Shown: piece after piece, positions 24,423 through 32,831 of the stretch
Layout: each line of letters starts with the position of its first letter
How positions within the stretch are numbered: position 1 is the first letter of the stretch
From: Erysipelotrichaceae bacterium
GTDB lineage: Bacteria > Bacillota_I > Bacilli_A > Erysipelotrichales > Erysipelotrichaceae
DNA: 54,949 nucleotides
Direction of reading: 5' to 3'
NCBI GenBank assembly: GCA_017432895.1
Contig: JAFRIG010000034.1
Coordinates: forward strand, 1 to 54,949
Notes under the pieces: generated by a model
The model's database searches: none
The model's input: only the letters and a program-made list of their open reading frames with translations
Told to the model about the DNA's origin: nothing
Translations under genes and position numbers: made by a program

Positions 24423-26834
24423 ATGGATGTTGGACCTTCTTTATTGACAATCGCCATCATTCCGACCTGTACCAGCGTCGTGCTGTATCAGATCTTTAAT
24501 AACGAAAAAAACAAAAACAAAAACAATAAACGCAAACAGCTGATCGCCGGACTGATCTTTGGTCTGATCGCGATCTTTGCCACGGAATTCGGCGTTCCCT
24601 ACAAAGGTACCATCATCAATGCCCGCGATGCCGCCCCGCTTTGCGCCGGATTGATCTTCGGTTCGCAAGCCGGCATCCTTGCCGGACTCATCGGCGGTAT
24701 CGAAAGGTGGTTCTGCGTCTACTGGAACAATGCCACCTACACCAGACTCGCCTGTTCGATCTCAACGGTATTGACCGGATTTATCAGTGCTTATCTGAGA
24801 AAATTCATCTTTGACGATCATCTGCCCGATTCCCTGCTGACCTTTTATCTTTCAACGGTCTGCGAAACGATACACATGATGATGATCTTCTTCACCAACT
24901 CCTATGACGCCAGGACGGCTTTTGAATATGTCCAGATCTGTTCCGTCCCGATGATCCTCACCAACTCCCTGGCCGTCTTTACGGCGATGATCATAATCAA
25001 AGCCATCAACAATGAACTATCTTTCGGCCGGGTCACCCTGCCGCATTTCTCGACCCAGTTACAGAGGATCATGATCTTAGTCACGGTGGCCGGCTTTATC
25101 GCCACATCCAGTTTCACCCGCATCATGCAAAAAAGGATCTCTAATGACGATACCTACCAGCTTTTGGAAAATGGGTTGGAAGACGGCTATTACGAACTGA
25201 CCAATCAGGTCAATTCCTCACTGCTTCAGACCACCCGCTATATCAGAGACGATATCGGCAACAATATCGATATCGATCTCAAATACATCAAAGCGGACTA
25301 CGACGTGATGGAGATCAACATCATCGACAAGGAAGGCATCATCATCAGATCCTCGGAAGATAACTACCTCGGCTTTGATATGCGATCGGGACCTCAATCC
25401 AACGAATTCATGTGCCTTCTGGAAGGAGAAAGCGAATACATCCAGAATTATCGTCCTACGACCAACGATGAAAACGTCTATCGCAAATACGCCGGTATCG
25501 CCACCGATTACGGTTTCATGCAGGTAGGCTTTGGCGGCGACAACTTTGAAAAACAGCTCAACGATGCACTTTCCGGCCTGGCCAATTTCCGCCATATCGG
25601 CAATGAAGGCGACATGGTCGTCGTCGACCGTTTTGGAAAGATCATCTCCGACTCTATGGGCTATGTCGGCCACTATATCAAGGATCTGGGTCTGGAACTT
25701 GCCGAAGATGAATTGGAAGCCATTATCTATGAAGGGACGTTTGACAATATTCCCGTCTACTATATGCACGTCAAGGCCGCCAGCTATATCATCATTGCCT
25801 GGATCCCGAAAACCGAAGCCGACTTCTCGATGAACATCTCATCCTATCTGAACATCTTCACCCAGATCATCATCTTCGGCGCCTTGTTCGTCATCATGTA
25901 CCGGATGACCAAGACGGCGATCGTCGACAACGTCGACATCATCTCCGATTCTTTACAGGATATCAGTGAAGGTCATCTCGACACCGTCGTCAATGTCCGC
26001 ACCAACAAGGAATTCGTCGCCTTGTCCGATGGCATCAATTCGACCGTCGATTCCCTTAAGACCCTCATCGCTCAAGCCAATGAAAGGATCGACACCGAAT
26101 TGCAATACGCCAGGGAGATCCAGAGTTCCGCTCTGCCTTCCAACTTCCCGGCCTTCCCTGACCGCGATGATTTTGATATCTACGCCCTCATGCAGCCGGC
26201 CAGACAGGTCGGAGGCGATTTCTACGACTTCTACTTTATAAACAATGATACCCTGGTCTTCCTGGTTGCCGATGTTTCAGGCAAGGGCATTCCCGCTTCC
26301 CTATTCATGATGCGAGCCAAGACCATCATCAAGTCCTATGCTGAAGCCGGTATCGCCTGCGGTGACGTCTTCACCAACGTCAACTACCAGCTGTGCCAGG
26401 GCAACGATACCGACATGTTCGTGACGGCCTGGATGGGCTTCTTAAACACCGGCACCGGCAAGCTGACTTACGTCAATGCCGGACATAATCCGCCGTTATT
26501 AAAACGAAAAGATGGCGACTACGAACTGCTCAAATGCCGTCCGGGCTTCGTCTTAGGTGGCATGGAAGGCATCGCCTACAAGGAGGAGACCCTCGATCTG
26601 GAACCTGGTGATTGTCTGTTCTTATACACCGATGGTGTCGTTGAAGCCACCAGTGTCGATACGGAATTATATGGTGAAGAAAGGCTGCAGGATCGTCTCA
26701 ATGAATACAAAGACGAGACTCCTGAAGGTATATGCAAAAACATCCTCAAAGATGTCGAATACTTCTTTGAAGGCGTTCCGCAATTCGATGATATTACCGA
26801 GATGTCCTTCAAATATCTCAAGAAACATGATTAA
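24423..26834 (+). CDS. 5TMR-LYT membrane protein with PP2C/SpoIIE phosphatase domain
   Basis: An 803-residue signalling protein. The N-terminal 190 residues form the LytS-type 5TM receptor (NARDAAPLCAGLIFGSQAG, then ILAGLIGGIERW). After a sixth helix comes an external sensor-like domain (about 245-465), another helix, a HAMP-like linker (about 500-560) and a SpoIIE-type phosphatase domain with metal-binding FLVADVSGKGIPASLFM and a final DDITEM. It would dephosphorylate an anti-anti-sigma factor or other Ser/Thr phosphoprotein after sensing an external ligand. No partner anti-sigma gene is adjacent. The PstS-like protein upstream could be a ligand presenter, which is speculative. Confidence 0.87.
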   Translation: MDVGPSLLTIAIIPTCTSVVLYQIFNNEKNKNKNNKRKQLIAGLIFGLIAIFATEFGVPYKGTIINARDAAPLCAGLIFGSQAGILAGLIGGIERWFCVYWNNATYTRLACSISTVLTGFISAYLRKFIFDDHLPDSLLTFYLSTVCETIHMMMIFFTNSYDARTAFEYVQICSVPMILTNSLAVFTAMIIIKAINNELSFGRVTLPHFSTQLQRIMILVTVAGFIATSSFTRIMQKRISNDDTYQLLENGLEDGYYELTNQVNSSLLQTTRYIRDDIGNNIDIDLKYIKADYDVMEINIIDKEGIIIRSSEDNYLGFDMRSGPQSNEFMCLLEGESEYIQNYRPTTNDENVYRKYAGIATDYGFMQVGFGGDNFEKQLNDALSGLANFRHIGNEGDMVVVDRFGKIISDSMGYVGHYIKDLGLELAEDELEAIIYEGTFDNIPVYYMHVKAASYIIIAWIPKTEADFSMNISSYLNIFTQIIIFGALFVIMYRMTKTAIVDNVDIISDSLQDISEGHLDTVVNVRTNKEFVALSDGINSTVDSLKTLIAQANERIDTELQYAREIQSSALPSNFPAFPDRDDFDIYALMQPARQVGGDFYDFYFINNDTLVFLVADVSGKGIPASLFMMRAKTIIKSYAEAGIACGDVFTNVNYQLCQGNDTDMFVTAWMGFLNTGTGKLTYVNAGHNPPLLKRKDGDYELLKCRPGFVLGGMEGIAYKEETLDLEPGDCLFLYTDGVVEATSVDTELYGEERLQDRLNEYKDETPEGICKNILKDVEYFFEGVPQFDDITEMSFKYLKKHD

Positions 26835-26861
26835 AAAAAATCGCAATTTGCGATTTTTTTA
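26833..26861. terminator. bidirectional terminator
   Basis: TCGCAA/TTGCGA around a single T, flanked by A and T runs on both sides. It serves the phosphatase gene and the convergent leader-peptide gene. Confidence 0.8.
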
Positions 26862-26865
26862 ATGA

Positions 26866-27105
26866 CTATACGATATCGCAGTTGTCGTCGATGAAACTGT
26901 AGATGTTCTTAAGATCCTCTTGGGTGACCGGCGAAGTGGAATCATTTACCGATACGATCATCAGATCTTTGATTTTCTGTTTTCCATCTTCACCGTATTT
27001 TGTCTTATACATTTTCATCATCTGGACCATGACCGAATCCCAGCCTTCGACCAGGGTTCCGCCCTTGACCAGTTCAAGTTCTTCATCACTTATCATTCTG
27101 CTCAT
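26866..27105 (-). CDS. double-glycine leader peptide (RiPP/bacteriocin-like precursor)
   Basis: A 79-residue protein starting MSRMISDEELELVKGG. The acidic SDEELE, hydrophobic Leu-Val and Gly-Gly match double-glycine leaders cleaved by peptidase-containing ABC exporters. The 63-residue remainder (TLVEGWDSVM ... NCDIV) is rich in Lys, Asp and Ser with one Cys, and is unlike known class II bacteriocins. AAAGGA lies 8 bases before the ATG. The IS200/IS605 right end lies about 15 bases upstream, so its native promoter has been displaced. No exporter gene is in the window. Before the insertion it would have followed the ATP-grasp gene closely. Confidence 0.65.
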   Translation of the reverse strand: MSRMISDEELELVKGGTLVEGWDSVMVQMMKMYKTKYGEDGKQKIKDLMIVSVNDSTSPVTQEDLKNIYSFIDDNCDIV

Positions 27106-27118
27106 ATCGTTCTATCCT

Positions 27119-27330
27119 TTTGACACTCCGCACGGCTAAAGCCGTGGGATTCTTGCTTCACTGATCACCGCGATTTATCCGAAGACTTACCGACTTACAC
27201 GATCTCCGCAAGCGTACTCGTATATCGAAACGAGAGTTACCGCGTGCCCCGCGGTACTATAGATGTATTACTGCTTAAGCAGTCTGCATAGCAAGCGCCT
27301 CAGCGAGAATGTTCTTCGCAGCATTCTCGT
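27119..27330 (-). ncRNA. predicted omega RNA / right-end guide RNA
   Basis: In IS200/IS605 elements the RNA guiding TnpB spans the tnpB 3' end and the right end, and its guide is the flanking sequence. The stretch after tnpB here is non-coding and rich in stems (ACCGCGG/CCGCGGT-like, CTCGT/ACGAG, and the end hairpin). The guide would read into the leader of the double-glycine peptide gene (about 27100-27118). Limits are inferred from the family. Confidence 0.5.
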
Positions 27331-28438
27331 CACGGTCGTGGACGACCCCGCACTCCGGGCAGATCCACCTGCGGACCTTGAGGTCCCTGACCTTAGGATT
27401 CTTATGTCCGCAGGAAGAACAGGTCTGGCTCGACGGGTAGAATGTCGGCACTCTGAGAATGGTGCAGCCATGCTCGAATGCTTTGTACTCGAGCATAGTT
27501 GTGAATCTCGACCACGAGACGTCGGATATAGCCTTAGCGAGATGATGATTTCGCACCATGCCTTTCACATTAAGCGTCTCTAAAGCGATGACTTGGTTTT
27601 CGTTCACAAGCTTGGAAGATGCTTTGTGCAAGCTGTCGGTGCGGCAGTTATATATCTTCTCGTGGATCAGAGCGACCTTGCGCTTCTGTTTCTGTATGTT
27701 CGAGCATTCTGAGAGTGGTCTCTTCCATATAGGCTTACGGTCTTTCGCATAACCTGCGATATTCGCCTCTATCATGCGGGACACTGACCGCTGCTCGCGG
27801 CGAAGCCGTTTCTCATACTTGGCGAGATGTTTAGGGTTAGGCTCCTTATAGCCGTTACTGTCGACATAGAGGTCTTTGATGCCGAGGTCAAGAGCGATCC
27901 TGCCGCCTGCATTAGGCTTAAGGACGATATTTTCCTCGCAGCAGAGCGACACGAAATACTTGCCTGTGGAGGTTTTAGATACTGCAGCATTAAGTATACG
28001 TCCTTCCGGAAGGCGGGATATCTTCGCTTTTATTGCACCGAGCTTCGGAAGCACGATGTGGTTCCCTTCGATACGGATTCCGCCGCTTTGATTGCGCGTG
28101 CGATAGCTCTGATCAGACAACTTCTTATAAAACTTCGGATAGCCGCTGCGCTTCTCAAAGAAGTTCACGAAGGCCTTGTTCAGATCCTTCACCGCTTCCT
28201 GAAGCGCCATACTGTCGCAGGATGCGAGCCATACAAATTCGGGATCGTGGCGCAGTGCGGTCACAAGGCGCATGCACTCATACTGGGATGTGTTGCGCTT
28301 CTCGGATGCATATACTTCCTTTCGATAGGAGAGACAGCGGTTATATACAAAACGGCAGCACCCAAAGAACTGTGACAGGATCACGGTCTGTACTTTGTTT
28401 GGATAGATTCGAAACTTATAGCCTTTATGCTGTATCAT
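27275..28438 (-). CDS. tnpB: TnpB RNA-guided endonuclease
   Basis: A 387-residue TnpB. RuvC residues are present: Asp184 in ALDLGIKD, Glu287 in IALETLNVKGM and the Asp of the DRDENAAKN motif (368-370). The zinc finger cysteines are C340, C343, C360 and C363. Length is normal for a compact TnpB, so it should be active. The ATG overlaps the tnpA stop (TGATG); the frame is open another 76 codons upstream inside tnpA, but that is not used. Confidence 0.92.
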   Translation of the reverse strand: MIQHKGYKFRIYPNKVQTVILSQFFGCCRFVYNRCLSYRKEVYASEKRNTSQYECMRLVTALRHDPEFVWLASCDSMALQEAVKDLNKAFVNFFEKRSGYPKFYKKLSDQSYRTRNQSGGIRIEGNHIVLPKLGAIKAKISRLPEGRILNAAVSKTSTGKYFVSLCCEENIVLKPNAGGRIALDLGIKDLYVDSNGYKEPNPKHLAKYEKRLRREQRSVSRMIEANIAGYAKDRKPIWKRPLSECSNIQKQKRKVALIHEKIYNCRTDSLHKASSKLVNENQVIALETLNVKGMVRNHHLAKAISDVSWSRFTTMLEYKAFEHGCTILRVPTFYPSSQTCSSCGHKNPKVRDLKVRRWICPECGVVHDRDENAAKNILAEALAMQTA

Positions 28439-28839
28439 CAGTACCTCGTTTTCTGGGTGTCCACATACCATTTGATAGTCTCGCTGCTTACATTGCCTGC
28501 TGTCGACACAAAGAAACTTCTCGTCCAGAGGGACGGCATTTTCTCGAGTTGCGGGAATTCTTCGCGGAGCGCAAAGGAGGTTGCCCCTTTTACCTGATGC
28601 ATGATATCCGAAGGGCTCACTGTCGGCAAGCAGCTCAGGAAAAGATGTGCATGATCGACATGACACTCCATGGCAAGTATCTTTATGCCGAGGCGTTCAC
28701 ATTCAAGGGATGTGAGTTCCTTGAATCTGTCTTCCACACCCGGGATATCGAATATCTTTCGTCTGTAGCGGGGGCAGAATACAAAGTGATAGTTGATCAG
28801 AGACACTGTTGTTTTTGTTCTTCTATAATCATTGTCCAT
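28438..28839 (-). CDS. tnpA: IS200/IS605 transposase TnpA
   Basis: A 133-residue Y1 HUH transposase. The HUH motif is His63-Ala-His65 in HVDHAHLFL and the catalytic Tyr is Tyr125 in ETIKWYVDTQ. Full length. TATAAT ends 6 bases before the ATG, so the mRNA would be leaderless. Confidence 0.92.
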   Translation of the reverse strand: MDNDYRRTKTTVSLINYHFVFCPRYRRKIFDIPGVEDRFKELTSLECERLGIKILAMECHVDHAHLFLSCLPTVSPSDIMHQVKGATSFALREEFPQLEKMPSLWTRSFFVSTAGNVSSETIKWYVDTQKTRY

Positions 28840-28845
28840 GTGTAT

Positions 28846-28851
28846 ATTATA
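28846..28851 (-). promoter_or_regulatory. -10 of leaderless tnpA
   Basis: TATAAT, then ATACAC, then ATG, without a Shine-Dalgarno sequence. Confidence 0.6.
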
Positions 28852-28990
28852 TAATAAAAATACACATCATGCAAATTAAAACACCGCCTATCATCCCACC
28901 ACTAAAGTAGTGGGCTTTCTCGGCGGCACCAATTGTAAGCTTTTATTGCTTCAGTTATTTATACGTAACAAAAGTTTTTAAGGCAGGAAA

Positions 28991-30172
28991 TCAGCTCAAA
29001 ACGTAGGCCGCGAATTCCCTGGCTTCTTCTTCGGTATCCAGAGCTCCGATAAACATATAGTTGGCCATAGCACCGGAAAGAGCTTCTTCGACTCGGCCTT
29101 CTTCCTTGAGCTTTTCGCCATATCTTTCCCTGATCTGCTCCGGAGTATGGGCAAATACCAGGCCATCACGGCGGGAAGCGAAGCAGCAGACTCCTTCTCT
29201 GGACTTGCCGCGATCGGTCTGATCATAGGCGATCATGTCGGCCCAGATCTCATAGACATCGGTCCAGTTGGCGTAGTTCATCATCGTCGGAGCGATGCCC
29301 CCGGGAGGACGCATGTTTACTTCTAAAGCTACGATATCACCCTTCTTGCCGATATGCTGATCACGGTCAAGACGGAAGAATTCGAAGTGGACGAAACGGC
29401 TCTTGACGCCAAACGCTTTAACCGTTCTGCGACCTGCATCCAGCAGATCCGCCGGTAAGACGCTTCTTTCATAGAAACAGGAATTCTTGTTTTCCGAAAC
29501 GGTCTCCATCAGATTGGCGACCGTGACATTGCCGTTCTCGAAGATCGGCTCACTCTTGGAGTTGATGATCGAGTCATAGGTCTCGACTTCACCATAGATG
29601 TATTCTTCCATGATGTAGCTCAGATCCAGTTTGGTCTCAAAGAAGTGCTTGAGATCATCTTCGTTCTTGATCTTATGCGTATCGTTGGCTCCGACGCCAT
29701 TGTCGGGTTTGGCCACGACCGGGAAACCGACTTCCTTGATGAACTTCAGACAGTTGTCGTAGTCGTCGACGATATGATATCTGGCCACCGGAATACCCGC
29801 CTTGGTGTAGTTTTCCTTCATGCGGGACTTGAACTTGACCACGTCCATATCCTCGCTATGGAAACCGGTCGTAACATTGAAATCGGTACGCAGTCTGGCA
29901 TCTCTCTCCAGCCAATACTCGTTATTGGTCTCGATGAAATCGATCTTGCCGTACTTGTAGGAAAAGAAAGCGACCGCTCTAAAGACCTCATCGTAGTTCT
30001 CCAGCGTCGAGACCCGATAGTATTCGTTGAGTGAATTCTTAAGCTGGTAGGTCAATTCATCGTAAGGCGCATCGCCGATGCCTAAAACATTGATGCCATT
30101 CTCTTTCAGCTTGTTGCAGAAGTTCCAATGGTTAGCCGGAAAGTTCGGTGAAATGTAGATAAAGTTGGTCAT
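28991..30172 (-). CDS. ATP-grasp ligase
   Basis: A 393-residue ATP-grasp enzyme that would join a carboxylate to an amine or hydroxyl through an acyl phosphate. A Rossmann-like front (FIYISPNFPANHWNFCNKLK) is followed by the ATP-binding part: GFPVVAKPDNGVGAND glycine loop, IMEEYIYGEVETYDSI, and the metal site ALEVNMRPPGG near residue 275. The substrate is unknown. It ends an operon behind two esterases. The double-glycine peptide gene lies just beyond the IS, so peptide modification as in graspetides is one possibility; small-molecule ligation is the other. Confidence 0.82.
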   Translation of the reverse strand: MTNFIYISPNFPANHWNFCNKLKENGINVLGIGDAPYDELTYQLKNSLNEYYRVSTLENYDEVFRAVAFFSYKYGKIDFIETNNEYWLERDARLRTDFNVTTGFHSEDMDVVKFKSRMKENYTKAGIPVARYHIVDDYDNCLKFIKEVGFPVVAKPDNGVGANDTHKIKNEDDLKHFFETKLDLSYIMEEYIYGEVETYDSIINSKSEPIFENGNVTVANLMETVSENKNSCFYERSVLPADLLDAGRRTVKAFGVKSRFVHFEFFRLDRDQHIGKKGDIVALEVNMRPPGGIAPTMMNYANWTDVYEIWADMIAYDQTDRGKSREGVCCFASRRDGLVFAHTPEQIRERYGEKLKEEGRVEEALSGAMANYMFIGALDTEEEAREFAAYVLS

Positions 30173-30175
30173 GTT

Positions 30176-30931
30176 TCATTCTCCTAACAGATACGGCAGG
30201 AAGTAAGGCACCTGCTTATACCACCAGGGCCAGTCGTGATTCACATCACTGCCCCAGTAATCGACCCAGATGTTGATACCCAGCTCATGGAAGCGCTGGT
30301 CGAGATATTGGGTGCTCCAGGGTTCTTCCCAGGCTCCCATGCCGACACAGACGACGGCCTTATTGTTGTTGTAGCGTTCGATGAACGGATGATCGGAAGG
30401 CATATTGCGCATATAATCGGTGATCGAGTTCTGGTAGACGACCTCGTCCATGTAGTCACCCATGAAGTAGGAGGCATGGTAGATGCCGCTTAAAGCCAGA
30501 CAGCGGTCAAAGAGATCCGGAAAACGCAGATACAGGTTTAAGGCATGCGTCGCACCCATCGAACAGCCAAAGGTCATGATACCAGGATAACCATCCCAGC
30601 CATTGCGGTCATTGACGAAACCTCTGATGAAAGGCACGACCTCTCTGGTGATGTAGTTGACCCATTCCTCATGGCGTCTGATCCTGTGATAGGGATCACC
30701 GTTCTTGTCGCTCCAGGTCTCGATATCGATCGTATCGATCGCAAAGACGATGCATTGACCATCTTCGATCCACGGACCAAAGGTATCGGTCAGATGGAAG
30801 TTCTCAAAATCGAAGAACCTCCCGTCCTGGCAGGGTATGAACAGGATCGGTTTTCCCCTGTGCCCATAGACTTTCAAAGGCATCGTGCGATTGAGATTGC
30901 TGCTGTAAAATTCAAAATAATTGGTTTCCAT
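30176..30931 (-). CDS. esterase-family alpha/beta hydrolase
   Basis: A 251-residue cytoplasmic serine hydrolase. The nucleophile elbow is GCSMGATHAL near residue 120, an acid is likely in the VDYWGSD stretch, and the His is in NHDWPWW near 235. It has no signal peptide. It starts 12 bases after the preceding hydrolase gene and ends 3 bases before the ATP-grasp gene. The N-terminal part (FEFYSSNLNRTMPLKVYGHRGKP) is typical of the DUF-type putative esterases seen beside ATP-grasp genes. Confidence 0.8.
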   Translation of the reverse strand: METNYFEFYSSNLNRTMPLKVYGHRGKPILFIPCQDGRFFDFENFHLTDTFGPWIEDGQCIVFAIDTIDIETWSDKNGDPYHRIRRHEEWVNYITREVVPFIRGFVNDRNGWDGYPGIMTFGCSMGATHALNLYLRFPDLFDRCLALSGIYHASYFMGDYMDEVVYQNSITDYMRNMPSDHPFIERYNNNKAVVCVGMGAWEEPWSTQYLDQRFHELGINIWVDYWGSDVNHDWPWWYKQVPYFLPYLLGE

Positions 30932-30943
30932 ATATATTCCTCG

Positions 30944-31702
30944 CTACAGGTTATAGAACAGGACGTCCATGAAGAACGGTACCTGTTTTTCCCAGCTTTC
31001 TTCGTTGTGCCGGCCATCCGGTACGACCCGGCTTTCCACCAGGACTTTCTTGTTTATTAAGGCGGCATTAACCTGGCCAAACAGTTCTCTATTGTTGCGG
31101 TAGCCCAGTTCCTTTTCTCCATAGTCCATATACAGGACCGTACCTTTACGGAAACGGGTCTTTTCGATCATTTCCAGGACCTTGCTGCTGGAAAAGCTCA
31201 AAGCCGGAGACAGAGCGGCACCGCGGGAGAAGTATTTGCCATAACGGCACAGGGCATAGATCGTCATCAGACCGCCCATCGAAGAACCGGCGATAAAGGT
31301 GTATTGCCTGTCATTGATACTGGGATAGTTTTCATCAATATAAGGTTTTAACTCATTGACGAACCAGTCCATCGTGATCCCTCCCCGGGCCCTGATCTTT
31401 CCAAACCACGGATCAGAGAAACTGAAAGGCGAATACTCCGAGAGCCTTCCGCCCGTCTTTTCCTTTTCATCGTGGTGGTTGCATTCGACTCCCACGACCA
31501 TCAAAGGCGTCTCACTCTCTTCCAGATATTTCAGAAGTCCCCAGCTCTTGCCGTAGCTGGCCTCTTCATCATCAAACAGATTCTGACCATCGAACATGTA
31601 CAGGACCGGAAATTCTCCCTCGAAATCCGGCACATAGACATATACCTTGCGTTTTTCATCCCCTGTCAGCTGCGGGATACTCGTTTCAAAGATATCTAAC
31701 AT
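30944..31702 (-). CDS. alpha/beta hydrolase (esterase D / Fes-like)
   Basis: A 252-residue hydrolase of the putative-esterase group related to Fes and IroE. The nucleophile is in GSSMGGLMTIYAL near 136, and the His in DGRHNEESWEKQVP near 235. YMFDGQNLFDDEEASYG is the usual oxyanion-side stretch. It has no signal peptide. AGGAAGGCGG precedes the ATG. It is the first gene of the three-gene unit, and a 13-base palindrome lies about 60 bases upstream that recurs before the carboxylesterase at 53046. Confidence 0.82.
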   Translation of the reverse strand: MLDIFETSIPQLTGDEKRKVYVYVPDFEGEFPVLYMFDGQNLFDDEEASYGKSWGLLKYLEESETPLMVVGVECNHHDEKEKTGGRLSEYSPFSFSDPWFGKIRARGGITMDWFVNELKPYIDENYPSINDRQYTFIAGSSMGGLMTIYALCRYGKYFSRGAALSPALSFSSSKVLEMIEKTRFRKGTVLYMDYGEKELGYRNNRELFGQVNAALINKKVLVESRVVPDGRHNEESWEKQVPFFMDVLFYNL

Positions 31703-31761
31703 TGTTCCGCCTTCCTGATATACGATTATTTTATAATATTTATCTTTTTCATGGAATGAAA

Positions 31762-31774
31762 AAATGAATCATTT
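31762..31774. promoter_or_regulatory. palindromic operator candidate before the esterase operon
   Basis: AAATGAATCATTT is a perfect 6-1-6 palindrome, nested in a larger ATGAAA...TTTCAT repeat. The same site with the other central base (AAATGATTCATTT) is at 52987-52999, upstream of another esterase. Confidence 0.5.
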
Positions 31775-31823
31775 CATATGAAAATTTTTACTTGGCTAAC
31801 ATTTAACGCTTATCTTGCCTATG

Positions 31824-31850
31824 AAAAAGTAAAACGGAGCTTAACTCCGC
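31824..31850 (-). terminator. terminator after the nucleoside operon
   Basis: On the minus strand CGGAG/CTCCG with a 5-base loop, followed by TTTTACTTTTT, closes the long operon. Confidence 0.6.
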
Positions 31851-31852
31851 TA

Positions 31853-32830
31853 TTACTTATACTTTTCCAATGTCTCTACTACCAGATCGCAGAAACGCGG
31901 ATAATTCAAGCGCATTCCGACATGAACGTTAGGTTCCTTGCCTCTGAATGGCGAACCTACCGGTGGATCGTTCCACTTGTAGGTCGAAGTCAGATCGATA
32001 TCCGCTTCCGGTTTATCTGTTTGCAAGAATCTCAAATCGGTGACCGTCATGCCTCTGGTCAGAGTACCATTAAGTTCGATATCCACATGCAGGAAGGCTT
32101 CTTTGATGATATCCGGTTCAATGATCCAGGCGACTGCACAGGGGTCATGAAGATGGACATCACCGCCTTTGGAGAAGAAGTCCAGCAGTTCAGCGGCAAA
32201 AACACCGGTCGTATTACCGATGGAACGGATCCTTTCAATGAATTCCGGCGTTACCGGACACTGTCTGGTCAGATTGACACCGACCATGTAGATAGGAATA
32301 CCGCTGTGGAAGACCTTATAGGCTGCTTCAGCATCGACATAGATATTGAATTCGGCAGCCGGTGTCCAGTTTCCGGCATAGGCTCCGCCACCCATGATAT
32401 ACAAAGCATCGGCCTTTTCAGCGATCTTCGGTTCCCTGTTGATCGCTGCTGCAATATTGGTCAAAGGACCGGTCGCCACCAGGGTCACATGTTCCGTCGA
32501 CATGACCGTCTCGACGATAAAATCGACCGCATGCTTGGTTTCGGGCTTTCTGATCGGTGGTGTAACTACCGGACCATCCAGGCCGCTCTTGCCATGAACA
32601 TTGTCGGCAATGACTAAGGGCGTTGTCGAAGGACCCGCATGACCGGGATAGACAGGCACATCCGTTCTTCCGATCTTTTCCAGTACCACCAAAGCATTTC
32701 TGGTCACATTCTCCAGATAGCCGTTACCGCCGACCGTCGTCACACCCAGCAGATCCAGATTCTGTGCCGCCAGCATGATCGCAAACGCGTCATCATGTCC
32801 GGGATCGCAATCCAATATAACTTTTCTCAT
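31853..32830 (-). CDS. nucleoside hydrolase (IUNH family) 1
   Basis: A 325-residue enzyme that splits nucleosides into base and ribose. The calcium site DCDPGHDD is at the start, followed by GPLTNIA near 120, GGGAYAGNWTPAAEFNIYVD near 150 and HDPCAVAW near 240. It is the last gene of the operon, overlapping nothing but only 1 base after the PfkB gene. Ribose released here could be handed to the two PfkB kinases. Confidence 0.92.
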   Translation of the reverse strand: MRKVILDCDPGHDDAFAIMLAAQNLDLLGVTTVGGNGYLENVTRNALVVLEKIGRTDVPVYPGHAGPSTTPLVIADNVHGKSGLDGPVVTPPIRKPETKHAVDFIVETVMSTEHVTLVATGPLTNIAAAINREPKIAEKADALYIMGGGAYAGNWTPAAEFNIYVDAEAAYKVFHSGIPIYMVGVNLTRQCPVTPEFIERIRSIGNTTGVFAAELLDFFSKGGDVHLHDPCAVAWIIEPDIIKEAFLHVDIELNGTLTRGMTVTDLRFLQTDKPEADIDLTSTYKWNDPPVGSPFRGKEPNVHVGMRLNYPRFCDLVVETLEKYK

Positions 32831-32831
32831 A

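Larger units (their letters stand above)
27119..28932 (-). mobile_element. IS200/IS605 element with tnpA and tnpB
   Basis: The element carries intact-looking tnpA and tnpB, overlapping by one base, and end hairpins in place of terminal inverted repeats. The right-end hairpin CACGGC/GCCGTG is at 27131-27146, and the left-end hairpin CCCAC...GTGGG is at 28895-28914, with outer CCGCC/GGCGG. Exact ends cannot be fixed without an empty site; limits are approximate. Confidence 0.85.

Noticed and set aside
28033..28854. A 273-codon plus-strand ORF across the IS
   Set aside because: It is antisense to tnpA and tnpB, which both have intact catalytic motifs.
31778..32617. A 279-codon plus-strand ORF
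   Set aside because: It is antisense to nucleoside hydrolase 1 and begins in the terminator of that operon.
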